This document shows, in pieces, positions 45,640 through 56,669 of a stretch of 64,000 nucleotides of DNA. The notes below the pieces were generated by a model. It saw only the letters and a program-made list of their open reading frames with translations. It made no database searches and was not told the DNA's origin. The translations under genes and the position numbers were made by a program. The DNA is from Hydrotaea diabolus (Eukaryota > Arthropoda > Insecta > Diptera > Muscidae): assembly GCA_963513945.1 (NCBI GenBank), contig OY740718.1:182493162-182557161 (forward strand). Reading direction: 5' to 3'. How positions within the stretch are numbered: the stretch's first letter is position 1; every line of letters begins with the position of its first letter.

Positions 45640-46640
45640 ATAATTTATTACATTCCGTTAAATTTTAGAACGATCGGCTCAATAGGGTGGATAAAATACG
45701 ATTTTTGTAGAGAGCGCGGAATCGCACACTTTTTCTCTGGGATAAGTTTCGATCATGTATTCCAAGTATCATCGTTATATACTTCGAGTATTACCACATG
45801 AGATATAGTATTCTCAAGTTCAGGGTTGTGTGGGCGCTGCCATGGACCCTTAGTCTAATTTTACCATAACAGTGTCTGTAATAATTGCCAAGTCTTTTAT
45901 TTATTTCTGTTAAAATTGTACAATAATCGGTACATTAGTGCGATTTCTGAAAGGGGCGTTGCACCGCCCTTTTTTCATTCGTCATATCGCTAAAAGTTTA
46001 TAAGATATTGTCTTTTTACGTTGATGACACGTCCCTTGTTTAATTTTACCATAACATATTCTATAATAATTTCCTGGTGGTTGATTTCTTTCTGTTTAAA
46101 TTACACAAAGATCGGCCCATTAGTGTGGCCTAAATGAGATTTTTGAAAGTGGTCGTGGCACCGCAATTTTTTCATTCAGGATGTATTTCGATACAAGCCA
46201 ACATCATATATTCCAAATATAATCGTCATTTCGGGAACAGTCCATAAGATATTGTCTTTTTAAGTTGGGAGTTATGTGGGTGGTACCACGCCCCCCTTGT
46301 CCAATTTTACCATTACAGTGTCTATAATAATTTTTAAATCCTTGACTTCATTTTGTTAAAGTTTTACAACGATCGGTCAAAGATGTGATCTTAACTGCAA
46401 TTTTTTAAATGGCTCACTTTTCCTTCAGGTTTTGTTTTGATCCATGGCAATATGTGAAAGTGATGGTACACCAAAGATACACGTATTTAAATCTTTAAAA
46501 TGGCTCTCCTGAACAAAACTGGTTTTTACCCCTAGGTCCCTTTCTATTTTGCGCGTCATATGTTCGAAATATCACCCTCATATTTCTAATAGTTCATTAG
46601 ATATTGGGTTTTTAAGTTAGGTTGTTGATTTTTTCAGAGG
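45640..46640. repeat. U: tandem block of the approximately 250-bp repeat
   Basis: At least three diverged units judged by TTTTACCATAAC-type words near 45859, 46043 and 46303, and by GATCGGCTC/GATCGGCCC/GATCGGTC phrases. Each unit holds a (G)CCACG(C)CC(C) word, a TTCCAAATAT word and a GTTTAAAT/GTTAAAGTTTTAC word. No frame persists through units. E7 is inserted in the last unit. Confidence 0.65.
46451..46560 (-). mobile_element. E7: MITE-like element, 110-bp deletion form
   Basis: Begins TATGTGA and ends GCGCGTCATA, with only the right third of the internal unit. It splits the U-repeat phrase that elsewhere reads CAAAATCATATGTTCC, leaving GGCAA-TA on one side and TA-TGTTCG on the other. This is the clearest evidence that E elements duplicate TA. 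Confidence 0.75.
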
Positions 46641-46797
46641 TTGACCCAGTCCAGTTGGGTGGGGAAATTTTTTTAAATACTAACCTTTCTGGCCCATTTT
46701 CAAAACCAACTGTTTCAGTCTATCAACACATTTAAAAACTTAACTAAAAAATGCATCAGCCGTGCGGAGCCAGCGTTAAATGGTAGGTCAGTAAGTA

Positions 46798-47342
46798 CAG
46801 GGTGTCCGTCGGGAAGGTACACTACTTTGTTTGTTTATAATTTTTGATTAAATAAAAGGGAATGGATCTTATATTGATAACTGTTGTATTTAATGTCGTC
46901 ATTAATGTATGGAACACAATATCAAATAAGTGTCCGCCTCTGTTAGCATCACAAATGCGAGCCCTTTTGAGCACATTTTTCAGTTGTTCTTTGAAGACCA
47001 AGCTCCTGAGCACGGCGTCGAATTGAGGTTGATGGATTGTTTTGAACGCTTTCTTAAACAGCAGTAATGCTTTCAGCTGATCTTGCAGTACGTTGTGGTC
47101 CATGCTTAGGCCTATCAGCTACAGACCTTCATTTTTCGAAATCATTCACTACACGATAAATAGTGCACGTTGTTTATCTTAAAAAATTTACGTAACTTTC
47201 TCATCGCCAAAGTAATGATGATTTTGAAAAAATGTTTTAACGATTAAACACGTTAGTTTATCTTATATTTTTCCATAATAAGTTTGCCACAGACTAATCC
47301 AAATGGCGGCAAAATGTATATACCTTCCCGGCGGACACCCTG
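46798..47342 (-). mobile_element. L: 545-bp TA-flanked element with DDxD transposase tail
   Basis: Inverted ends CAGGGTGTCCGTCGGGAAGG and CCTTCCCGGCGGACACCCTG, both bordered by TA. On the minus strand the last residues read CDANRGGHLFDIVFHT, the C-terminus of a DD39-41D type transposase, preceded by a scrambled segment. The catalytic part is deleted. Non-autonomous. Confidence 0.75.
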
Positions 47343-47427
47343 TAAAAGAGTTAAAACGTGCACTCCATGCTGACTTGAGAGAAAGATTTTCTTGTTCCGA
47401 AATGAGATGTTGTGTAATTTAATAAAT

Positions 47428-47790
47428 GCTCGTTTGTGTATTTCGGTCTTTTAATTTAACACATTGAACATAGATTAACGGGCTTGTGACTTCTTGCATC
47501 TACATTTTAATATAAAGCAATTATTTAACACAACGTGGTTGAAAACTTGCAATTGTTTAAAGAAAACTTGAAAAGTGAATTTTACAACAGTTGTTCTCAG
47601 TTTTTCTTTCAACAATTGCTGCAAAACTTTTTAATGAAGGTCGTCAAGGATCCGATCTCGATAAAAGTAGTGTGCAGCCAAGACAATTAATATAACTTTA
47701 CCATTTTGTAAAAAACTTGTCATATATTAAAATGTAGATGCAAGAGGTCTCTAGCTCTGTTCAAAGTGTTAATTAAATTTAATAATAAAT
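47428..47790. mobile_element. Q1: MITE with long inverted ends
   Basis: The inner part of the inverted ends is nearly perfect: CTTGCATCTACATTTTAATA at 47492-47513 and its complement at 47726-47747. Weaker similarity extends outwards through ACACATTGAAC and GCTCGTTTGTGT. The interior contains GAAAACTTGAAAAGTGAATT and GATAAAAGTAGTGTGCAGCC, which recur in Q2 within the receptor intron. No frame. Confidence 0.65.
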
Positions 47791-48175
47791 CATATGTTCA
47801 AAGTACAAGGTGGTCAAATATGTTCCGGTCCGTGTCGAAAATTGGCCGAAATCTTAAAAAGAAGTGCATAATTGAGTTTGGGAGCAAAATTTAAGTAGTA
47901 AGACAACAACATAATGGGAATCTCTTGAGGCGCCGGAGCGAAATGACCACGGCCCTGGCTCAAGGCCTGAAATAAAGTCATATTTTAAAAGTTAGTTCAT
48001 ATTAAGGATGCTGAGAAAATTCTACTTTTTCTGAGTACCCATTTTTCTGAGTACCCACATATCTATGTATGTTCAAAAGAATTATTAGGGCAAGACCTTA
48101 CTTATAGTTGCCGATTCGTAAAAATAATAAAATGACTGGATTATTGATAAAAGTTTATTGTTTTTTCAATACCCA
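47791..48175. other. No gene recognised
   Basis: Short spacer between Q1 and E8; a repeated CTGAGTACCCA word near 48033-48060. Confidence 0.4.
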
Positions 48176-48620
48176 TATGTGACAGCGCATAGAGAAAGGG
48201 ACCTAAGGGTAAACAATTAATTAAAAGTTTTTTCTTTTTTTGATGTGGACAACATCTGAGCATCGAATGAGACCGATCCCATGCCCCAAAAGTGTTCCCT
48301 CCCAGAGATATACGCGTTTTATGAAAGTGAATTCGACGATTCTAAGCGCAAATAGAAAGGGACCTAATCTTTAAAATGGCTCTTCTGAACAAAACTTTTC
48401 ATCAGCTTTTCACTTTTTTTTTTGATGTGGACAACATCTGAGCATCGAATGAGACCGATCCCATGCCCCAAAAGTGTTCCCTCCCAGAGATATGAGCGTT
48501 TTATGAAAGTGAAGTCGACGATTCTAAGCGCAAATAGAAAGGGATCTAATCTTTAAAATGGATCTCCTGAACAAAACTGGTGTTTAACCTTAGGTCCCTT
48601 TCTATTTTGCGCGTCACATA
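48176..48620 (+). mobile_element. E8: MITE-like element, two-unit form
   Basis: Starts TATGTGACAGCGCATAG and ends TTGCGCGTCACATA. The two internal units are about 182 bp apart (GAGCATCGAATG near 48258 and 48440) and nearly identical. It is the best-preserved two-unit copy. Confidence 0.8.
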
Positions 48621-49378
48621 TGTTCCTTGGACCGATTACACAGTGTGACAGAGAAAAAGTACCTGGGAAATGATATTATTTTTCTTTTAGATTTAGCTGA
48701 GTACAACAAGAAACCGGTTTTGAAATTTCCTAAACACCTTCAAAATCTGGAGTTACGGGTAAAAAACCGGTTTTTCGAATATTACGCACTTATATGCCAC
48801 AAACTTGGTAAATATCAACCGATTTTAAGATTTTCGGCCGATTTGGAAAGAAGCTGATTTGCGGTCTTTCGAATGGTGTACACACTTTTAAAATCACACT
48901 GAAAAAATACTGTGTATTTTTCCAGTGAACTCATTTTTTTAAATTTTTTTGTAATTTTTTAACTTTGGATGCGTTTTTACACAGAATTTTTTAAAAGGAA
49001 CTAAACAATTTCCGAACTGAATAATAAAGAGATGGTTCTTACGAATACAATTCAGTGTCCTTTTCAAAAATCCGTTAGAAACTGATTGAGTTATTCAAAT
49101 TTTATTAAAACAACATTTTTTTTGAAAAAATACAATTATTGGCCAAACTACTCAGAAATACTTATATTTGTTTGACCGTTTTTTTATATTAAATATCTCA
49201 GTATCCCGTTTGTCATGTAAACATATTGTTTTAGTTTTTGTTCATTTGTTTTGTTTGATTTATCACTTCTTGTTCGCTTTGAAACTGTATTAATAAAAAA
49301 GTTAGCAATTTGATAATAATCGAATGTAATTAACCAAAAAAATGTGTGATAAACGGAATAACTTTTGTAACATTACAG
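48621..49378. other. No gene recognised
   Basis: AT-rich. It ends at a good splice acceptor (TTTTGTAACATTACAG) for the exon that follows. Confidence 0.4.
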
Positions 49379-50300
49379 CTCTGGCATAAACCAGATGATT
49401 GCTACTTTTGTGAAACAAATATTTCAGGGCACACTATTAAAACCCAGAAAAATGTAAAGTACGCAAATGTTGTAAGTGTTACAAAACCGAGATCTGCTAG
49501 TGATAAAGTTGCGGCAACGAGCATAAGTGGTTTTGAGGCTGACAAATATTTGGTGGAAAAAGATTAAAATCTACAACGGAGCGACATATTCTTTCAAATG
49601 CAGATTCCTGCGAACTCTTTCGCAATTTAAGTTTGTCAAAACGACAGGCTGAAATCCTTGGGTTGCGATTAAGGCAGTGGCATTTGGTGGTAGAAGATTT
49701 TCGTGTAACTTTCTGTAAAAGAAGTGACCGGACATTGTTATTTGAAGAAAGTTATAAGACTGGCGAAAATGACAGTAACCTCATATATTGCGCTGATGTA
49801 TCCAAACTTTTTTCGGCATAAGTCACAATTATAAGGCAGACGAATGGGGACTTTTTATTGACGGTTCAGGTAAAAGTATGTATTCAACAAACATATGTGA
49901 CGCGAAAAATAGAAAGGGGCCTAAGGGTTAAAACCAGTTTTGTTCAGGAGAGCCATTTTAAAGATTTAAATACGTGTATCTGTGGTGTACCATCACTTTC
50001 ATAAAACTCGCATATCTGTGGGAGGGAGCACTTTTGGGGAATGGGATCGGTCTCATTCGATGCTCAGATGTTGTCCACATCAAAAAAAGTTAAAATTGAT
50101 TTTTTTTACCCTTAGGTCCCTTTCTCTATGCGCTGTCACATATTGATTTTAAATGGATTTTAATTTTTTTTTTTATAAAATTTTTAACGCTATTTCTAGG
50201 CTTGAAAGCTGTTTTACTGCATAACAAAAATCGGTTACCATCTGTTCCAATCGCATATGCGACTAGTACAAAAGAAACGTAAGACCTCACGTATTGGACC
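49379..50300 (+). pseudogene. Broken two-exon copy of an arthropod multicopy gene of unknown function
   Basis: The first exon (49379-49869) follows the acceptor ATTACAG and reads LWHKPDDCYFCETNISG. TAA at 49565 and a frame change before 49627 follow, then LSKRQAEILGLRLRQWHLV, LIYCADVSKLF and, shifted again, NYKADEWGLFIDGSG. A GT donor at 49870 and an AG acceptor at 50198-50199 join phase 1 codons to LKAVLLHNKNRLPSVPIAYA in the second exon, which is cut by a rosa fragment. The DDCYFC, LSKRQAE, WGLFIDGS and LKAVLLHN blocks recall a large uncharacterised family present in many copies in arthropod genomes. That assignment is from memory of the motifs and not tested. Several stops make it a pseudogene. 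Confidence 0.6.
49894..50142 (-). mobile_element. E9: MITE-like element inside a short intron
   Basis: One-unit form, from TATGTGACGCGAAAAATAG to CGCTGTCACATA. It lies wholly between the donor at 49870 and the acceptor at 50199. Without it the intron would be about 80 bp, a normal short fly intron. Confidence 0.75.
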
Positions 50301-50652
50301 GGTAAGTTGGCCGCCTAGTACAAAAGAAACGTAAAACCTCACGTATTGGCCGGTAAGTGCGATATCATACCCTTAGACATTATTCTTTGTGGCTATGTGA
50401 AATCCAAAGTGTATACTGGCAAACCAGCTATGATGCAAACCGATCGAAATGCTCAAACGAGTCATCCGAAATTGGACCCTCGAAATTGACACCCTGAGGC
50501 GTAGTTGCGGCTAACATGTGAAGGACATTTTATTCAAAAACTAAATGGCATAAAATGTCCTTTCAACAATAAAGATTCCACACTTGATTTGAATTTTTGT
50601 ATTTAAATCTTTATTTTTGAAATATAAGTCTAAATTAATCACCCTATACAAT
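50262..50652 (+). pseudogene. Rosa-type 3' fragment with a local duplication
   Basis: From about 50303 the text is the rosa transposase end: PVSWPPR-like, CDIIPLDIILCGYVKSKVYT (third aspartate), then the 3' UTR and TCACCCTATA. The segment CTAGTACAAAAGAAACGTAA with CTCACGTATTGG occurs twice (about 50262-50304 and 50316-50358), a tandem duplication spanning the junction with the upstream gene relic. Confidence 0.65.
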
Positions 50653-52666
50653 AGGTCTTTTGCATGCGTCTCTTTTCTAATCGACTTTTTCCTTATGTAA
50701 AAATGAGTAAATGAATGATTTTGAAGTTACATTTTTAAAAATATTATTGTTAAGTTCTGAGTAAAAGCTATACTATGTAGCACACTAGTGTAGGGTATTA
50801 AATAATGGGCTTTTACTTGTTACACTATTCACCTCACTGCGGAACATAGTCTTATTTACTAGTCTGAATGTGGTAACACCTAAGAGTATGGAAGATACTT
50901 TGCTGATAATGGAAGTCAGAAGACAGCATTACCTACGTATTTGTGCGTGCCACTGCGAAAATCTCTACCTGGTGTAAGGTTCATAATATTCTGTCTGGCC
51001 GATTTAACGACACATTTACTTGATAGTCGTTATGTACTTAAGTGTAAGATGATACTTTCTGCGGGTGCCAGTTGTCACGTACTCCTTTTACGTTAAATCA
51101 CCTTCTATCGGTTTGTTGCAATTCTAAGCACAGCACGTGGAAACTTTTTTGCTTTTCGTTCTCCTCTCCTCTTATCAAGATATCCTGGGAAAGTCGATCA
51201 GGAATAACTCAATCCTTTGTGTGTGCGAGATTGCATACTCGTCAGCCAAGTTAGGCAAGAGTTTGTTTTTCCTTTCCCACATCCTTACGTTTGGTTAACT
51301 TGTTATGGTTACGGAAGCCACGTGAATTCAATTTGGAATGTAGCACAACAACACACCCGGACAAAGCGAGTATAAACGTTGTATGGTTTACTCGTATCTT
51401 TCAGCAGGAAGAAAAGTTCAGCCGCACTTCCAATGAAAAGATTGATTATCTGGGGGTAGACGGCGTATGTTGTTAGAAGGTGAGAGTTGAACGATTCTTG
51501 CAGCGAACCCCTATAAATTGCTAAGAAAATATTGGTTAAGAACACAAAAAAGTTATTTCCGTAATCAACAATGAGTGAAAAAAGCCGGTGGGTTGATTGT
51601 TCGTTAGGCAAAGTTTTCAAGAATTAATGAAGCTGTAGTAAGCAGTGAAAGCAAGAATTTCTCACAGTTTTTTTCTGCTTCTGATGTTCCTTTAAATAAA
51701 AAATCCCCTCTGCCCTGTATGTATACAAGGCGTTTGATTGCATATCACTTAGGAGATGTGAAAATGTTGCTAAACTTCTTATGGATTGGTATAGATTCAT
51801 AGCTTGTAGCATTAAGTTCTACAAAAAAATCCAATGGTAAAACTCCAAGTTTTTCTATTCTCTCTGAAATTTGCTTTAACTTTTACAAGGCTTAAGGGCA
51901 GTTCAATCTTTATTAAGGAAATGTAGTAAAGTTGCGATAACTACGAGTACAGTAAAAAGTAAAAATAATTCATTTCTATAGCATCGATATTTGCATAAAT
52001 TCTGATGATTTCCGCCTATCGGCATTCGAAATATTACTTACAATTTTTTGAGTAAAGTATCAATGACATGAGTACTCGTATAATTTATCTTTTAAACGAG
52101 TAACGGATCCTCAAATAGAATGTTTTTTTATAGGAGTAAATATAAGTTTTTTACTTCGTATGTGACTTATCTGCGAAATACTTTTCCGCAACTACTTATA
52201 TATTAAGTACGAGTATACTTATATTGATATATATTGATCGTCAAGAAGTTCTAAAAAGATCTAACCATGTCCGTCTGTTGAAAGACAATTTAGTTCAAGT
52301 GAAAATTGATAGAGTCTCCAAACTTACCAAAAATATGACTTATAGCTGACTTTTGGTTGGTATTGAAAATGGAACAAATCGTGCTAATGAGGAAAAAGCT
52401 AAAAAGTAAGCACTAAATTTTTAATTCTTTGACATTTCCCCTATGTAATTTATTTTGATAATTTTTAAATCAGCTTTCTCTGATATTTGCAGGCACATGG
52501 TCATTTGGGTTCTTAGAAACAGTAGAATTTTCTGAATAATATGAATAAAAAATGAATTTTTACTATTTTACATAGGTCTTTACATATTTGCTAGGTCTAG
52601 GTCTCCTGGTATTCGCGGACTTATGAGTATCCAGAACAGAACAGTCCTTACAAACCCAAATATGTA
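50653..52666. other. No gene recognised
   Basis: Two kilobases without a supported gene or element end. The short frames around 51072-51620 overlap on both strands and have no recognisable content. 52240-52330 resembles the diffuse fly repeat of 60340-60640 (GATCTAACCATGTCCGTCTG). Confidence 0.4.
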
Positions 52667-52774
52667 CAGTAAATGCCATTAATATTCGGTTTTTTGTTAA
52701 ATTTTTTTATAAGTTGAAATTTCCCTCTAAGATTTCAAAAAAATCTAATTTTTTCTTTTATGTTGTGAAATATA

Positions 52775-54022
52775 CGAGGGCGACCGCAAAAGTAACTGGC
52801 CTAACATAAAAAGAACCGCTTTTTTTGAATTATTATTATTTATTTTTCAACATAATCTCCTTCCAACTCAATACACTTCATCAAACGTTTTTCAAGTTTT
52901 TTAATTCCATCCGAAAAATACGATTTTTCAAGACCTTCAAAATATGTCTCAGTTTCAGCAATAACCTCGCTATTAGACGAAAATTTTTTGCCACCGAGAA
53001 TTTTTTTTAAATTTGGAAACAAGAAATAATCAGAAGGAGCTAAATCTGGACTATATGGTGGATGCAGAGCAATTTCAAATCGTAATTCGGCCAGTTTTTG
53101 TTGAGTTAAAACTGCAGTGTGTGAAGGAGCATTATCATGATGAAAAATAACTTTTTTTCTAAATGCGGTCGTTTCATCTTGATTTCTTCACTCAACCGAT
53201 CCAATAATGCACAATAATATTCACTATTTATAGTTTTTCCTTTCTCAAGATAATCAATAATTATTATACCCCTTGCATCCCAAAATAGTGTGGCCATTAC
53301 TTTTCCTGCTGACTTAACAGTTTCGCCTTCTTGGGACCACTTTTACCAGCTTCTATCCATTGTTTTGACTGTTCTTTGCATTCTGGGATGTAGTGATGGG
53401 TCCATGTTCATCAACAGTTATGAATCGGCGCAAGAAGCTCCTCGGAATTGGTCCAACGGACGATTTTTTGGGGCAAAGTCAACAAAAGCGACACCCATCT
53501 TGCGGATAGCATTTTCATGTAGAGTTCATCATGTAAAATACTCCAAACTTGTTTTTCGTGTATTTTAACAATATCAGCAAGTTCTCTGAGCATTATTCGT
53601 CTATCTTTAGTCACTTCATTAAATATTTTTCTAATGTTTTCAATAGTAGTAGCAGTTTTCGGTCTTCCAGAGCGTTGTTCATCTTCCGTACTTGAACGAC
53701 CCATTTAAAATTGTTGAACCCAGGATTTCACGGTGGAGTATAATGCTGCATTATCACCATGGACAGAATCCAATTCATCTTTGATTAATTGTGGCGTAAA
53801 ACCTTTCATATAAAAGTGTTTAATTAGCGCACGAAACTCTTTATTTTCCATTTTTCAAAAATTATAAAACTTGTTTACTTCACCTGTAACAAAGAAAATA
53901 ATCATTAAATATTTCGGAAATTTTGACAGCTGGCTTATAAAAGATTGCTTTTAAAAAACAAAAAAAAAGTTGCTAGTAAAACAGAAAATGTGCCAGGCCA
54001 GTTAGTTTTGCGGTCGCCCTCG
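52775..54022 (-). mobile_element. A3: mariner (DD34D) nested in the left end of F
   Basis: 1.248 kb, TA on both sides, ends CGAGGGCGACCGC and GCGGTCGCCCTCG. The minus-strand transposase starts MENKEFRALIKHFYMKG at 53851 and keeps the N-terminus undamaged by the 11-bp deletion of A1. A stop and frame changes occur near 53705 and 53400-53450, where ELLAIYQRNPIEF is deleted to ELLA. The second aspartate is out of frame. The C-terminus ends GDYVEK at 52840. Inactive. Confidence 0.88.
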
Positions 54023-54288
54023 TACATATTCAAAGGTAAAAATTTACTCATAATATATTTTGTAATATTTACTTTAATATGTTAAATTAATCCAAATCGG
54101 AAAATATCAAAATATTGGTACGCCATTAATATTCGGTTTTTACCCTACCTCTAAAATACAACGCTGTAAATCTTCAATGCTACATTTTTTCTTTGGAAAG
54201 TGGGGAATCACATATAAACAAAACACAAAGAAAGCATATCACGTGAATAAACAGCATTCTTTTTATTTTTTGTCTTAAATAAACTACA

Positions 54289-55233
54289 ATGGGCCGTAAA
54301 GGAAAAAATACTTGAATTGAGAAAATTGGTAATTTACATTACAAAAATTGAAAAAAGTATAAAGAAATTGTTGAAATGATAAATATAAAGCTTAATACTA
54401 TTGGTAAAATCGTCAGAAGATAAAAAATGAGGGGAGAATTGAGTTTAAGAAACAAACTGGCCAGCCCAAAAAACTAACCGAGATGGAACAACGCAATATT
54501 GTGAGGAAAATAAAGGTGAATCTGCGGCTTTGTGCTCATAAATTGTGACCAAGGTTAAAACGGAATTAGGAAAGTCAATTTCTGAGTCAACTGTACGCCG
54601 CATAATAAAAAAGGAAGGGTACAACGGTCGAGTGGCTCGAAAAAAACCCTTTGTGAATTTGGTCAATAGAAGAAATCGCCTCAATTTTGCGAAGGAACAT
54701 ATTCAGAAAAATGTAACTTGGTGGGATGATGTATTTTTCCTTGATGAAAGCAAATTCAATATATTTGGAAGTGATAGGAAGACCATGATTTGGCGTAAAC
54801 CGAATGAGGATCTGAAAGGAAAAAATATCACTCCAACAGTAAAGCACGGAGGTGGAAGTGTCATGGTGTTGGGATGCATATCAGCAAAAGGTGTGGGAAA
54901 CCTGGTTTTTATAGATGGCATAATGAACAAGGAATCTTATTAAACAATTTTAAAACAAAATTGAAGCAATCTGCTGAAAAAATGGGTATTTCATCTACAT
55001 TCAAGTTATACCAAGACAATGATCCTAAGCATAACGCCCGTGGTCCGTGAATGGTTACTATACAATTGTCCAAAAGTCATAAATACGCCATCACAACCAC
55101 CCGACATGAATCCGATTGAAAATCTGTGGGATCATTTGGATCGGCATGTTCGTGAGAAGCCAGTTTCTTCGAAAAGTGAACTTAAAAATAGGCTTCCAGA
55201 AGAATGGAGTAAAATCGGAGTTGTATATTTATA
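54289..55233 (+). pseudogene. Tc1 transposase (DD34E) of F, broken
   Basis: Starts MGRKGKNT followed by TGA or TAA stops in a degraded first helix-turn-helix region. From 54545 an open frame of 132 codons holds VKTELGKSISESTVRRIIKK (second helix-turn-helix), FLDESKFNIFGSDRK (first aspartate) and KHGGGSVMVLGCISAKGVGN. A one-base loss near 54942 shifts to YQDNDPKHNARVV (second aspartate) and PPDMNPIENLWDHLD (glutamate). I count 34 residues between the second aspartate and the glutamate. The C-terminus frays after EEWSKIG. Confidence 0.8.
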
Positions 55234-55958
55234 AAAATGCATAATGAATATACCCAATCGCCTTTCTGAGATGATAAAAAGATATTATTACAATATATTA
55301 ATTTTTATGAACTTTTTTTTTAATAGTCATCTATGTTATAACATAAAAACCGAATATTAATGGCAGATGATTTATTATAGTTTTTTATTTATGTGTTTTT
55401 TCTTTGTATTTCCATTAATAGCAATGAATGAGATAAATTTTAATTTTGATCTCTAAATATATAAATTACATTACCCCAAAAAAAAAGTTAGATTTTTTAT
55501 AATTTTAATGGGAAATGTTGACTTACAAAAAAAATCCGCGAAAACCCGAATATTAATGGCATTCACTGTATACTTATATACGAGTATACAAGATTTAGAA
55601 CTCGAACCGGCCCATATGGGCCCAAAAAATCTGACTCCTCAAACAATGGACATAAATGTATTTAAAAACAAAACAAATGTCTTCACTATTTAGAATATCA
55701 AATCATTTTTACAATGCGAATGACCCAATTGGTTAGGGTTCCTAGGGTGCTGAAAAATATATCCTTTCGAACATGGACAGTGAAATCTTCTGAAGAATCT
55801 AGTTACTATATTGATTTTACGATTAGACTAATTTGAAGACCTTGCCCTATGGGTGAGGTGTAAGCGCCCTGGAGCCTAAAAATCATTTCGTAATAATCGA
55901 AGACATTAGGGTGTCCCGAAATGTTGAACACTTCTCACAAACACTTCTTGAACACATC

Positions 55959-56109
55959 TCCTACCGTTCCAAAGTTATGACTTTTTGACTCAAATGCAGA
56001 AATTTTTTTGTATAAATTAAAAAAAAACAAATACAATTGTGCTGTTATTTCGCTATCAAAAAAAAAAAATGTTATATCAGTCAAATAGTCATAACTTTGG
56101 AACGGTAGG
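55959..56109. repeat. Inverted repeat, 34-bp arms
   Basis: The left arm begins TCCTACCGTTCCAAAGTTAT at 55959. The right arm ends with its complement (ATAACTTTGGAACGGTAGGA) at 56109. Arms match at all but two or three positions over about 34 bp, with a loop of about 85 bp. It could be a foldback remnant; no TA-type borders were found. Confidence 0.6.
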
Positions 56110-56219
56110 ACCTCTGGGCTATGTTAACCTTTTTGTTTCTAATTTTAGTGTAACTTTAATAACTTGCTAAATAAAAACTTTATTGCCGAATAACTGCATA
56201 ACATAATCATAATAAATAA

Positions 56220-56546
56220 TTATAGGGATCATAGTATGGTTAAGAGGTATCATACTACGGTTTTAGGAATAATAACATGGTTGCGCATGTATCATTCTTT
56301 TGTTGTAAGGATCATTTTATGGTTGTAATGTAATGCATACGATGGTTGTGAGGGTTATAATATGGTTGTGAGGATCATAGTATAGTTGTATGTGAATTTT
56401 AATATTGTTTTGAGGATCATTATAATGGTTCTAGGGATCATAATATTGTTTTGGTGATCATAGTATGGTTGTGTGTGAATCAAACTATTTTTGTGAGGAT
56501 CATAATATTGATCCAATATTTGCAATCGCAAAAAAATTTCTGTGTG
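56220..56546. repeat. P3: low-complexity foldback family, left end missing
   Basis: Tandem units of about 30 bp (GGATCATAGTATGGTTGTG-like), diverged from P1 and P2. The right end is GCAAAAAAATTTCTGTGTG then TA, a variant of the P terminus. Confidence 0.65.
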
Positions 56547-56669
56547 TATAATCGGCTGAACTCAGTTTCGCGTCGTATCCGTGTACCTGCTGTGTCTATG
56601 CATACGAGTACCAGCTTCCCTTAAAAGCAGGGCAACTCTTGCTGCGTAGCTTTTAATGTCGATGTATAG

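Larger units (their letters stand above)
52667..55568 (+). mobile_element. F: Tc1 element (DD34E) with IR/DR ends carrying nested mariner A3
   Basis: The outer ends read CAGTAAATGCCATTAATATT (52667) and its mirror at 55545-55568, both flanked by TA. A second copy of the same core (CGCCATTAATATTCGG near 54121, mirrored near 55352-55366) lies about 200 bp inside each end once A3 is removed. This gives the inverted-repeat/direct-repeat arrangement known from some Tc1 elements such as Sleeping Beauty-like and Minos-like ones. Without A3 and one TA the element is about 1.65 kb. Confidence 0.82.
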
